Origin: Dermatemys mawii
Taxonomy: Eukaryota > Chordata > Testudines > Dermatemydidae
Assembly (NCBI GenBank): GCA_007922305.1
Contig: ML677333.1
Span: 12,371,541-12,435,540 of the forward strand
Direction of reading: 5' to 3'
DNA length: 64,000 nt
A program made the position numbers and the translations under genes. The notes below the pieces were generated by a model. It ran no database searches. It was given only the letters and a program-made list of their open reading frames with translations, and had not been told where the DNA came from. Below, in pieces: positions 10,330 through 22,033 of the stretch (position 1 is the first letter of the stretch; each line of letters starts with the position of its first letter).

Positions 10330-11560
10330 AAACAAAAGTTACTCTAGGTAAGTAGCCCATTTTTCTTCTTGACGTGATTGTGAACATATACATTCCATTG
10401 CAGGTGACTCCATAACAGCTCCCTTACTGATGGAGGGACTTTAGATTATCTGAATAGAGACTGCAGTTCCTACTTGCCCAAGCTACCATCATCCCAACAG
10501 GCCTGAGTGATGGCATAATGTTTGCAAAAGATATGCACAGATGACCATGGTTTTTGATGGTAGACATAAATATCTCTTAGGCCCAATGAATCACACAGGG
10601 CTCCAACACATTTATGTGCAGAGACACCTCCTAGGATGATTACAAATCTTGCACACAAAGTCAACCAAGGTGGGCCCCCCAGCCTTTGGTAGACACATCT
10701 GTAACTAGAGTCAAAGCTGGCTCAGGAGATAGAAAAGGCAACATTGGGAGGGTCCAGCCACCAGTCCAGGGTTTCAAGCACTCGTGCAGCCTCACAAACA
10801 AGCATGTCCAGAGGATGCCTAGTCAAAAGAGCAACAAAATGAAGCCAGGCCCATAGGCAATGAAGGTGAAGTCTGGCATGCTGAGTTACATGTGCATACA
10901 AGGCCATGTGGCCCAGTAGTTGTAGACAGGAATGCACTGCTGTAACTGTGTTGGATTTTAGGCCTTCAGACAAAGTGGGGTGAAACCTGACCACCAGATG
11001 ACAGGCCATCACAGTGGCAGCATTGAGGTCTGCTCCCGTGAATGTTATACACTCTATCAGCTGCAACTTTGATTTGTCCAAACTCAGTTTCAGGCTCAGA
11101 GGATAGAACAGCTGTGTGATAATGAGAATGCTGCTGTTGACTTGGATGCTTGAGCTCCACCTATAGTCAAATGTGTAGATAAAGGAAAATTTGGACACCT
11201 AAGTGGCACAAGTGGGCCGCTACTATCACTCTGCATTTTGTGAAGACCTTTGAGGCCAGTGACAGACCAAAGGGGTGCACCATGTACTGGTAGTGGATGT
11301 CTCTTTCTATAAAGCAAAGGTACTTTCTGCAGCCAGCATGTATTGCCATGTGGAAGTATCCATCCTGCAAATTGAGGGCAGCATACCAATCTCCTGTCAT
11401 CTGCAGCGGCTGATGTTTAACAGTCATCAATTTAACTCCTGCAGTACAAATCTTCTTCCCTTTCAGAACTGGGTATTCACCGTAGGTCAGACTTATTTCA
11501 GCTCCTAAGTCCATACCCAAAGCATTGTGGCTTTCCAGCTGCTGCTATTAGTTGTAATAT
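10330..11560 (-). mobile_element. Degraded DIRS-type retroelement (RT and RNase H region)
   Basis: Minus-strand translation between about 11520 and 11167 gives a reverse-transcriptase segment: DWYAALNLQDGYFHMAIHAG, then YQYMVHPFGLSLASKVFTK, the order typical of DIRS-like elements (LQDxYFHI...PFGLS.A..F). The expected YLDD active site is decayed to YLHI. Further along, at about 11150-10740, comes an RNase H-like continuation: LSLDKSKLQLIECITFTGA and CLQLLGHMALYAHVTQHARL. Several frame breaks and stops separate the pieces, so it is inactive. No terminal repeats were located, and both boundaries are approximate. Confidence 0.8.
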
Positions 11561-12898
11561 TCACAGGGATTTATTGGAACATTGCAAGTAACAACTCCAG
11601 CACATACAGGCAGGACCTGACTTCCTCTTAAACCCTTCAGATCACATAACATCACATAGTAACATACAAGACAACAACTTAATGCTAAGGTAATGTAACA
11701 CCACCTAATGTTGTCAGCACTAATCATTTCAGTATGCATGAAAGAGCTGATAAGTGTCTCAAATGCGTCTAATATTGATGACTCGCTTTGAAAGAGACTC
11801 AGAGGCTCACATTTTAGAACTTCTTTTATTTGAAAGGCCTTTTAAAAATCAAAACTGTCTCCTTTCAATATCACCCACCAGCTTCTCTGCTCTCTCCTGA
11901 GATGTCCCTGCTTCAAGTTCCCTCCAACACAGCTATCCACATCATGTCCCTCTATTGTTACTCTACTTTCATTGACAGTCAGCTTTGTCCACTTATTTTT
12001 CATTAGCATATTTCAGCTATAACTCGAGAACTAAAACACAGCATGACTTTATGTCAACTATTCAGAACACCTAAGAAATCCTTTATCAGTCAGATATGGA
12101 TTAGAAGAGGGTCGTAGTGGAGTTGAGAACATTCAACTAACTGGGAGCCTTTATCTGACTGATAAGAGATCCTAAGAGGATCTCATTTTGTTTTCAAGAG
12201 TTGATATTGTGCTCAGATCATGGTGAAATAAAGATGCCATCCAGCACTTATATTATCATCATATGACTAACTCACAGGTTTAAAAAGCATCATTCTGACC
12301 TTATTCATAACCCAATATATGGCAATGGGGATTCTGCAGGATGAGAACTCAAACATTTCACTCTTCTCTTCCTCTTCACATGCCTCATTTACATGCCAAT
12401 GTCTGGAAGCAGGCAGGAAAGACAGGTAGTTTCATAAATAAACTAAATCAAATAGGCTTCCATACATTATAGAAAGGGCAAAGGTCAGAGGATTCAGGGC
12501 AGCTGTCCTAACCTATCTATGTCATAAGGTTGATTTCACAAGAGAACAAGAGATCAATTCGCAGAGTATAGGGGATAAAAGCCTTTCACCTCCAGGTCAT
12601 CAAATTCAAATCCACCTACATCAATAGCGACTGAAGGTTGTTACCATCTGAAAAATCTTCAGCAGTCTATATAAAATGGGTTTGGATGAATCTGCCCACA
12701 AACAAGCAGACAAGGACACCCAGTTGTCAGTTAAAGGAGAGAGGCAAAGAATGGACAGAGCATGAAGACTAACCTGTCTTCTTACTGTACAATTACTGAC
12801 TCTCTGGGTCAGGACTGAGGCTCATTAGTAGGACAGTTTGGCAAAGCTTGTTTGCCCTGACCCTGGCTATGCTGCCCCGGCTCAGTGGTTAAATAGAG

Positions 12899-13040
12899 CA
12901 GTGGTTCCCAAACCTTTTAATAAGGTGACCCACTAACTCATTGTGTCTTTTTTTCTGTGACCCACCATTACATGTATGCACGCTCCATCCCAGCACTGCA
13001 ATCCTAATCCCGGCCCAGTGTGGAGGGGCTTTCGGTTCAA
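12899..13040 (+). mobile_element. hAT-like fragment
   Basis: Begins CAGTGGTTCCCAAACC, the standard end of a large amniote hAT family. Degenerate AT-rich sequence follows and no matching right end was found. The right boundary is a guess. Confidence 0.55.
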
Positions 13041-14384
13041 TTTCATCGGAAGTCTGAAGCCATGTTTTTTGTTAATAAGACCAGGCAAGAACTCTCGGTC
13101 CTGCTTGTTATTATAATGAGCTTGGTATACACCCTATGCATTTCATCCAACAACAGTGGTAACAGTACAATACTTCACACTGGAACATTTAATCTATTAC
13201 CAAGTTTACAAACAATAGGCAAATTAATCGTTGCCTCTATATTATTCTGTCCCCAGCCAGTGACTAAAAGAAGAAATGCACTTCTTACTCCTAGCAATGA
13301 AAGTGGGGATGACCTGATCAGCTGTTTTCTGTCTCTGGGAGGAAGATGGTAGGAGACACTAGATGCATTGTGTGTCCTCTCAGTCCCATTTCAAGGCATG
13401 AAAAGTGGGGAAAATAAACAGATAAACCTTTTGGGAGGGGGAATGTATTAGCTGCATTTGTTGGGGAAACAATGACCTCGGTCACAACACTGCCTTCTCC
13501 ATCAGTTCCTAGGAGATCTCCAGGCACAGGAAAAGGCTTCTTAATGGCAAAATACTGAGTTCCTTGCAGGGCTGTGAGGCAAGGAATCTAATTCTGATTA
13601 ATAAAGATAAGCTGGTACAATGACTAGGGTACGAATTAAGGCTCCTATTACACACAAATGGATGTGCTCGAAGCAGACACCCATACATTTCCAAGAAGGG
13701 GCCTTTCCAGTGCAATATTAGATGTAATTAATTCTCAAATACGAATAGCACATAAATCACAGGAACAGCTATCTAGGAGAGTAATACAACCTTTTACCAT
13801 AATCAATAAACCAACCCTAGACATGCCCCAGAGGCATGTCAACAGCCTGTCACAGAAACAAGACTAGGAGTCAAAAGATAACATCAGGAAACTATGAAAT
13901 GCTCCTCAGATGTATCTTCCTTCTGAGCCTACAAATGCCCCACAGGCATATCCACAAACTGATATGGAGCCAGCTCAAGAGTAGCCTGGAAACCGGTAAG
14001 ACATTTCTTGGGTGTGTTTTCCTTCTGAATAATTTACCTTTGGATAATCTACAACAGTGAACAATACCCTCCCCCTTTACATAAACACCACTGACTCAGG
14101 AAAGAAAATGGGCTGTCTTATGGGTTACAAACATTGCACCTGATCCAGTAAGGTGCTCAACACCTCCTGGAAAGTGCAGAAGCCCTCAGTTCCAACAGAC
14201 TCTCAGGAAGTATTCAGCATTTTGGAAAATGGAGCCTGTTACCTCTACAGTTACTAAAGATTTTGGGGCACCATTTTCCATTTGATTTACAAACACATGT
14301 ACCCACAGTTTTGCAAAGGAAAATGGCCTCAAACCCAGACTTTCTGGAATAATTAATCTGTTCCCTTGTTTCAGAGACATCAAA

Positions 14385-14525
14385 TTAAGAAAGGTGGTGG
14401 ATCACTGGATGATGACCTGTTCTGTTCATTCCCTCTGAAGCACCTGGCTTTGCCCACTGTCAGAAGACAGGATACTGGGATAGTAGGACCATTGGTCCGA
14501 CCCAGTAAGGGTGTTCTTATGTTCC
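14385..14525 (+). mobile_element. CR1 LINE 3' end fragment
   Basis: CTGTTCTGTTCATTCCCTCT, GGATACTGGGATAGTAGGAC and the terminal GTTCTTATGTTCC are typical CR1 3' terminal sequence on the plus strand. The element is truncated at its 5' side. Confidence 0.8.
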
Positions 14526-14951
14526 TTCCTATAAAGTCTTTTGCAGTTATCAGCTTGAATTTAGCGCAAAACAAAATGGTATTAGTCCATCATATTAGTA
14601 CAGCAAACAATGAATTGAAGACAAGCTCCGTTGTCACAGACAATACCTTTTATTTGTAAATAAAACTGTTTGGCTTGTGAGACTGTGTGCCCGATTCTAA
14701 TTTCACTTACCCTGGTATAAATCCATTGTCTGAAACAGAGTTAATCCTGGTTTACACCAGCATACCTGCGTGTGTTTACACAGAAGCAGGGACCAAACCT
14801 AGATATACTCTTGCTAGAAGCTTGGGCTCTCAGGTCCACCTGATCCCCTACACTTGAGAGCCAAGCTGCAGCCCAAGACACATGCTAGTTTGAGACCTGA
14901 TAGATAAGGCTGTCTACCCAGGCTGGGAGGCTCACTCCCAGCTGCAACGAA

Positions 14952-15860
14952 GACATAAGAACATAAGAATGGCCATACTGGGTCAGACCAAAGTTCCATC
15001 CAGCCCATTATCCTGTCTACTGACAGTGGCCAATGCCAGGTGCCCCAGAGTGAGTGAATCTAACTGGTAATGATCAAGTGATCTCTCTCTTGGAATCTAT
15101 CACCACACTGAAAAAGAGAGGCTAGGGACACCATTCCTTACCATCCCTGACTAATAGCCATTAATGGACTTAACCTCCAGGAATTTATCCAGTTCTCTTT
15201 TAAACCCTGTTATAGTCCTAGCCTTCACAACCTCCTCAGGCAAGGAGTTCCACAGGTTGACTGTGCGCTGTGTGAAGAACTTCCTTTTATTTGTTTTAAA
15301 CCTGCTGCCCATTCATTTCATTTGGTGGCCCCTAGTTCTTATATTATGGGAACAAGTAAATAACTTTTTCTGATTCACTTTCTCCGCACCACTCATGATT
15401 GTATAGACCTCTATAGGCACCCCCTCTTTTGTGTCCTTTTTTCCAAGCTGAAAAGTCTTAGCCTCTTTAATCTCTCCTCATATGGAATCTGTACCAAACC
15501 CCTAATCATTTTAGTTGCCCTTCTCTGAACCTTTTCTAATGCCAGTATATCTTTTTTGAAATAAGGAGACCACATCTGTACACAGTATTCAAGTTGTGAG
15601 CACACCATGGATTTGTATAAGGGCAATAAGATATTCTCTGTCTTATTCTCTATCCCTTTTTTAATTATTCCTAACATCCTGTTTGCTTTTTTGACGGCCG
15701 CTGCACACTGCGTGGATGTCTTCAGAAAACTATCCACGATGACTCCAAGATCTCTTTCCTGATTAGGTGTAGCTAAATTAGCCCCCATCATATTGTATGC
15801 ATAGTTGGGATTACTTTTTCCAATGTGCATCACATAGCTAGTGAGAACAGAACCAAACAA
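14952..15860 (-). mobile_element. CR1 LINE, 5'-truncated, with intact C-terminal RT reading frame
   Basis: The 3' terminus is at 14952 with CATAAGAACATAAGAA (two TTCTTATG octamers on the minus strand). From 15860 to 15411 a continuous 149-codon frame encodes the end of the CR1 reverse transcriptase: ERDLGVIVDSFLKTSTQC, CSQLEYCVQMWSPYFKKD and LEKVQRRATKMIRGLVQIPY. Such an open frame indicates a relatively recent copy for this window. The remainder to 14952 is the 3' untranslated part. The RT N-terminal and endonuclease portions are absent. Confidence 0.92.
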
Positions 15861-17775
15861 TCTTTATTTATCTAAACATGGTTAGTGTACCACCATCCTA
15901 TCCTGATGACAATAAACTGTACCCTATGCTTTATCAGATTACAGGACACAGAAATGTTCCTTTGTTTGCAATTTCTGTGGCCTGAATCAGGATCTGAAAT
16001 ACGTAGCTTCTTTTTGGTTGAAGTTTATTCCAGACTTTCCAAGTGTAATTCTATTGCTTTGCAAAAATGTTTCACAAAAGCAAAGTGTTTGCTTCATTGG
16101 TTTTCATGTGTGATATTATCAAAAATAAGCAAATAAATAACTTACAGACAACCAATATAGCATCAAATGTGCAAACTGAGGACATAAGTAGCACAAAAAA
16201 TAGTGTGAGTTATTATCAAATGCTCCTTATTGTCCTTTTCTGTGCTTGTTTAGCATGCAATTAACAAATATACTACTTCCTCTGTGCTTACAGCCTAGGG
16301 AATTTAAGTTGTTAATGGCGTTAGCAGTGAAGGAATTAAGTGGTACAACATTCTTGTCTGTATCTTTAAAATGACAACACTTGGCTGATTTACAACCCCC
16401 TTAACTCCTTTACAATCACTGGTCAATTGTATTGTGGCCAATCCAAGTCAGTAATATCCCACGCCAAAAGACATTATTGTACATGGAGTTGCATTATGCA
16501 CCTTCACACTATGCTGTTATCCCAAATGCTTTTCAGTCTTATTCAAATTGAGAGAGCAACCGAGTTCACATCAGAATCTTCGGTGTCAGTAAAAGTGAAA
16601 CTGCAAGGATCAGATCTTGATCAACAAAAAGGCTAACAAACCCAGCAACAACTTTCTTTCTTTCATTTTTTTAATAATGCTCAGTGTTGCACAGAAGAGG
16701 CACAGCACCATTTTTGATAAAATGCTACATCAGACTTGAAAATGCATGACCCCAGAAAATCCCATCATTTTCTTGTAGATTTAAATATCACTACACCTAA
16801 TTACACAAATTACTTCAGTTTTTATCATGTTCATAATTAGCACATTCATCCATATGATTTCAGATGTTAGAGACTTTTCGATACTGCTGTCAGTAATACT
16901 GTAATACTGGGCCTGAGCCAAAGGAAAGACTCTCATTGACTTAAATGGGCTTTGAATCAGGCCCAGAACTTATCAGAAGGGCTGTGACTACTACCAACCG
17001 GATACCAGAACCTAAATTACAGTTCAGGGGCCAAACACCTAAACTGATGAATAACAAAATTCCTGTGTTTTCCCCCCATCCTTGTCATGAAATATTTCCT
17101 ATTTTAAGACCAAAGACAGACACACAATATTGTCTGCTTATGTGTCAAATCAAAATTTTGACTTGTAACTCTTATTTTTATGTATACATGCATACTGCAG
17201 TAGCTTCTAAAGTCCTCAACTGGGAGCATCAGAGCCCTGTTGTGCTAGGGACTGTCCAAATACATTGGAAGACTTAATCCCTGCCCAAAAGGGATCACAA
17301 TCTAAAAAAGGGTTATGAATTTCTGTGGCCCAAACGACCAACAGCAATTGCACTGTAGAATCTTATGATTCATTCAAGGTAGCTGCCACAATGGTTCACT
17401 AGAGATAACAGCATCTGAGAAGGGTAGTGGTACATATCAGTGTTTAGAAAGGTAACAGACAGGCAGCAGTGCAGAAATAGCTCAGTTTTTGAAGGTGTAG
17501 TTCAGGAAACCGTAATTTAAACTGACCTGACAATGACTTTAACCTTCAGCTGGAGGCATAGCATTCTCTCAGGATAAAAGGAGACGCAGCATTTGTACTG
17601 GAGTGGCTCACACTGTACTCTTTCCAGTGCAAACACAGCCAGCTCTAAAAGGTTATCAGGGAGGACTATTGTCTACAACTGATGGAAATAAGATCTACAA
17701 TATTCACTTTTCAACAAGAGTAGATATGACTGTAGTCCAAAACAGCATCCAATTAGTGTGAGCAAGGACACTTAC

Positions 17776-17952
17776 CTAACAGGGCATTACGCCCATTGTC
17801 ATCTGGCAAGAATCTTTTATCTACAGCACACACTAAAAGGTGATCAGGCAGATTTGGTGATTTAGCACCAACAAGTAAAAACCCCGAAGGCACCTCAATT
17901 TGATCATTGGAAATGGACACCAGCCTCAAGTCTTTACCAGCCTGGCAGAAAC
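17776..17952 (-). CDS. GREB1: GREB1 coding exon 3 (177 bp)
   Basis: The acceptor is TTTTTTCTAG (ending 17953) and the donor G|GTAAGT (17775-17770), in phase 1 at both ends. It encodes residues 95-152: [20 protein letters not shown], then [20 protein letters not shown], then [18 protein letters not shown]. This aligns residue for residue, apart from conservative changes, with the human GREB1 block [14 protein letters not shown]...PDDNGHNALL as I remember it. The high conservation and alternating hydrophobic pattern (GFLLVG, HLLVCAV) indicate a folded domain that continues into exon 4. No catalytic motif is evident. Confidence 0.97.
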
Positions 17953-18812
17953 CTAGAAAAAACAAATGCAACATATTTCTGAGGTCAATGGTCATTTTGC
18001 TTAATTCTTCACAATTTCCTTACTGAACAAACTCCAACTTTTCTTTTTATTTTAAAAAAAGGTAAACCTAACATCAAGTTTAACTTCAGTGTCAATATTT
18101 TTCCAGCTACTGGGTGAGCTATAAACGAAAGCTAAAAATACAATGAATACATAAAAATTTGAAAATGTAAAAATAAAGTTTTCTGCAGCAACAGAAACAC
18201 CTCTATGTTACACAACGTATACATTTTATGGAAAGGTATATATTTAATAACAAACAATATTATATTCAGCTGTATGTTTAACAAGAGACATTAGCACTTA
18301 ATGTCCAGGCAGTTTTACAGTTTTGATACAGTCTTTTCCCTCTTGTTTGTGTGGGTCTTTCTCCCAGCCACAGGAGGGCAGAAGAATTTTGTTTTAAATA
18401 GGAAAATGTGGTGATAAAACCACAAAAGTTGGCAGAGCACTCAGCAGCTGGTGCAATATCTGAAGCTACTTTAAATTTGAGTTTTTTATAAAACTGGATA
18501 GATTTCAAGTTGCTAGCTAGTCCTCTTCTTCATCCTGACATAGAAATGCTCCTTTGAAAGATTCAGCAAAGACATACAAAAGCGTATGATCAACCAAGTT
18601 TCTAGTTTTGTCTAAGAGGTAACAAACTGTGATAGCCACACAATTTCTACATACCTAATTTTGATGAGCCTCTTGGAAGATGCTTGTTATGATGTTTGGA
18701 CGCAATTCCGCACTTTTTACTGGGACCCCAGTTCCCACTGATACCAATGGGAGCTTTGCCTGAATAGGCCATTGGATCAGTTGCCAAACTTTGAGTCTTG
18801 TGAATTTCTTAC
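17953..18812 (-). other. GREB1 intron, 860 bp
   Basis: The intron joins coding exons 2 and 3, with donor G|GTAAGA at 18812. AGGTCA-A-TGGTCA at 17982-17994 is a direct repeat of nuclear-receptor half-sites, 30 bp upstream of coding exon 3, and could be chance. No mobile element was recognised. Confidence 0.85.
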
Positions 18813-18935
18813 CATCAGTGGTGCAGCAGCCTTCAGGAGGAGGCTTCATCTGATAAGAGAGAGGAGGACTACTTGATTCTGAACTTTCTTCTTCCTCTTC
18901 CTCCTCTTCTTCCTCATTATCCACTCTGCTACTTG
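18813..18935 (-). CDS. GREB1: GREB1 coding exon 2 (123 bp), poly-Glu tract
   Basis: The acceptor is ATACTTTTGTAG (ending 18936) and the donor G|GTAAGA. The split codon G|CA gives Ala 53, then SSRVDN and ten consecutive Glu (residues 60-69), then SSESSSPPLSYQMKPPPEG and CCTTD (to residue 93). Human GREB1 has the same RVDN-acidic-tract-...EGCCTTDG layout but with a shorter, Gly-interrupted tract as I recall. The Glu run is encoded by mixed GAG/GAA triplets (the plus strand shows CTTCTTCCTCTTCCTCC), so it is a moderately impure trinucleotide repeat. An alternative AG 8-10 bases downstream would break the phase and is rejected. The region is probably disordered and acidic; its function is unknown. 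Confidence 0.95.
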
Positions 18936-20296
18936 CTACAAAAGTATCACAGGACAAATTACATTTAAAGAATAGATAGCTGTGACAATAGCTGATCCTA
19001 GAAACGAGCAGTGTCTCATTTACAGCAAGCACTATAGAGAAGTAAGATTCCCTTGTGTTTGCAAGGAACAGTGGCGTTGCCAAGTCTCACAATGTTTGGT
19101 GTTTTTCTTAAAGCCCCAGTCCTGGAATCCTGTGGTTATGTGAGAATTTCAACTTTCATTTTAAAAAAAAGAGGTTCAGTGATTGTGAAGAAAAGCTCTA
19201 AAAGGTAACCTGAGTGTACTTACATCTCAGAAAACGGAAGGCAAATAAAAAGAAACCCCCAGATTTTTACTTTTAAAATCTTATGATTTTGAAGTCAGTT
19301 TCATGATTTTGAGGCGTTGTCAATAATAAAACTCCATCATCATAAAAGCTCCCTTGACCTTTGTTTTCAATATTTACAGCTAAAGAAATCCATATGTCTA
19401 ATCGCTTTGAGATGCCCTCTCAAAGCAACTGATCAAATGCAGAATATTGATAGTTAAGTGCGGACTATATACCTGATGCTGTACATGAAACAGAACAAAA
19501 AATAGTTCCCTGATCCAGAGATATTAAATAGATAGATGGACAACACAAAACCCACTGGGATGGGGAAGGAGTGTCTGTACCAAAACTCAAAGTCAATGGG
19601 AGTCATTCCACTGATTTCAGTGGACTTTTGGATGAGGCCCTGGAAATCCCATGGGAGGGGTCAGCCACAGAGGCGTTTTCTCCTTGACCCTCCTCCCCAA
19701 CTTTGTCCCCTCCTTAAATAATGGCTCTGGGGTTGGCGTTTGTGAGTTTTGCAGAATAAGTGAGATTTAAGAAGGAATCTGAAAGAGGAGAGGTTGGGTG
19801 TTGCAAGCTTGACCCTGAAAGGTGCCAAGCGCTCTGGCCTCAAGACAGCAAAGTATTTAAAGTATCTGCTTCCCTTTACTCACATGAACAGCAAGACTGA
19901 TCCCCTGGTGAATAGGGATAAAGGCAGAGTGGTACTCACAGGGAATAACACGGGAGAAGGCACAAAGACAAGAGGTAAAGAGGGGACAAAGGGAGAAGTG
20001 AAGCAGTCTTTGTCATTGGAATGCAGAGAAGGGAGTAACAAAACGCGGGAGCAGAGATTTGGGCAGGGGAGAGCTGGGCAGGCTTTCAGATTAAGAATGA
20101 AAGGAATCCCAAAGCAAACGTACAGCTGCACGGCATGAGTGACAGCTCCATTTTGCACTAACAGGCACAGTTCAAGGGTTTGGTCTTTATTTCCAAGCAT
20201 CTTGCAAATCGTTATGAGTCACAATCCAATTTTAAATCTGAGTGTAAAAAAGTTGCTTCCCACATTAAGCCCCATGTTTATGTGGATATGCTCTCT

Positions 20297-20602
20297 GGGT
20301 ATGTCTACACTACAAAGAAAAACCTGCAGCACTGTGTCTCAGAGTCCGGCTCAATTGACCTGGGCTTCTGGGGCTTGGGCAGCAGGGCTAAAAACAGGAG
20401 TGTAGGCATTTGGGCTCCGACTGAAGCCCTGGCTCTGAGACCCTTCCCACTTGCCAGGTCTCAGAACCAGGACTCCAACCTGAGCCGAAATGCTTACACT
20501 GCTATTTTTAGCTCCACAGCTGCAAACCCCAGAAGCCAGAGTCAGTTCATCTGAGCTCTGAGACTGGGCACTGTGGAACTTTTGTTGCAGCGTAGACATC
20601 CC
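20297..20602. mobile_element. MITE of the GTCTACAC class (about 306 bp)
   Basis: The ends GGGTATGTCTACACTAC and TGCAGCGTAGACATCCC are inverted repeats. The interior is GC-richer, with inward-facing TCAGAGTCCGGCTC-type and CTGAGCTCTGAGAC segments forming further pairing. Non-coding. Confidence 0.8.
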
Positions 20603-21104
20603 TCACACAGAGAGCAGGAGACTTTAACGATCTACCCTCACACACAGCTGTCAACATTCCAAGAAATGGCACATTTTGAGTATCTGCAGCCTATACAATA
20701 TAATTCCAGATTTTTACAAAATAGTCTACAGAAGGTGAAAGCTGCACAATGAAGAACTTGTAAGTTAGACAATGTTACAAATGGACATAATGTCAGCTCT
20801 GCCTCTTGTGTTACAGGGCCAGATCTTTGGCTGATGTAAAATAGCATAGCTCCATTAAGTCAACAGAGCTATACTTATTGACACCAGATGAATTACATGA
20901 TCAGATAATATTTCACAACTAGTGCAATGTATCGTGCCATTATTGCTACCACCTTTCTAGAATTATTTCTACACCCTCACTGCATTTTTCAATATTTTCT
21001 GCTTACATTATTTTCAGTCATTCTAACCCAGTGCATCTTTATTGATCGAAATTTTACATGGTAGGTTCTCCTCTTGCTAAGTATTCTTTTAAAAAATTAT
21101 TTAA

Positions 21105-21212
21105 GCCCCAATCCTGCAAACACTTAAACATGTGTGTAATTTTACTCAATGGGACTGTACTCATGAGTAACATAATGTATGTGTGCAAGTCATTGGGATC
21201 AAGGCCTAAATC
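21105..21212. repeat. Old palindromic repeat with CACTTAAACATGTG motifs
   Basis: CCCCAATCCTGCAAACACTT on the left and ATTGGGATCAAGGCC on the right match the family at 6203-6365 and 44543-44697. It is degraded. Confidence 0.6.
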
Positions 21213-21553
21213 AATAGCCATAACGCTTATTTTCAGTCAGCAACATAGACTTCCTTAGGAACAAATCAGGGGATGAGCCAGTTAACCGCAAAGATAATTT
21301 AGCTGCAAACCTAGATCCAGACTGTGATACCCTTACTAATGTTGAATGGTACCTTACTCCACAAACAGTCCCACTGAAGTCGAGTCAATGTGGGCAAGGG
21401 CATCATACTCCTGACCCCTCTTGGATGGTCTGTATATGCCAATTAATTTTACTATTACTATGTTATTGCACTTAAGTCCCAGTCCTACTCCTATTGAAAT
21501 CAACTGCCATTGATCTTGATGTGCAAGATTCAGAAGCTAACCTGTCATATGAT

Positions 21554-22033
21554 CAGTGGTGCAAGTGGAATCCATTTTTTACTGGTTTGCGGGCCCCTCC
21601 TCCCACTATGGGGGGAGGAGAAGAGGTGACCTCCTCACGTGACTCCTTCCAGCCTGCAGCCCCCAGGCTCTCCCAGTCCCCTCCCCATGATCTACCCCCA
21701 TAACCTGAGGAGAGGGGTGGGCTCTGTCCTCCTCCTGCTGCATTGGAGACTTTGGCACCGCAGCAAAGAAAGGAGCAGAATGTGGGGCCACCCATGCCCG
21801 CAGCTCCTCTAGCTCAGCTCTATCACCCCAGTCCTTCTACACAGGGTCTCCTCCATCTATATAGCAGCCACACTGGAGGACAGGGCTGGGGGCGGTACAG
21901 CTGTGCCAGCGGAGCTGCCAGCATGGGGCCACCCAGTGGCCTCATGTTCTGCTCCTCCTCTTTCCAGTATGCCAGCTATAAATACCTTGCTGGTTCTGAA
22001 GGACCAGACCAGACCATCCTACTTGCACTGCTG
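21554..22033. mobile_element. hAT-type non-autonomous element (480 bp), exact 8 bp duplication
   Basis: The ends are CAGTGGTGCAAGTGG and CTACTTGCACTGCTG. The flanking direct duplication CATATGAT is exact (21546-21553 and 22034-22041). The interior is GC-rich and carries overlapping open frames on both strands. These result from composition, not from a gene. Confidence 0.9.

Larger units (their letters stand above)
4936..17775 (-). other. GREB1 intron, 12.8 kb, rich in transposons
   Basis: The largest intron within the coding part of the gene, with a G|GTAAGT donor at 17775-17770. It carries the mobile elements listed separately between 5243 and 15860. The stretches 7500-8712, 11560-12899, 13040-14385 and 15860-17775 look like ordinary AT-rich intron with only short, old repeat scraps (for example 16905-16965). 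The short direct repeat AGGTCA-A-TGGTCA lies just outside, at 17982-17994 in the next intron. Confidence 0.8.

Noticed and set aside
13472..13483. TGACCTCGGTCA, an everted pair of half-sites
   Set aside because: Everted orientation with a 2 bp gap is not an estrogen response element; likely chance.
17982..17994. AGGTCA-A-TGGTCA direct repeat (DR1-like nuclear receptor site)
   Set aside because: Degenerate half-sites are frequent; nothing else supports a regulatory role so close to an exon.
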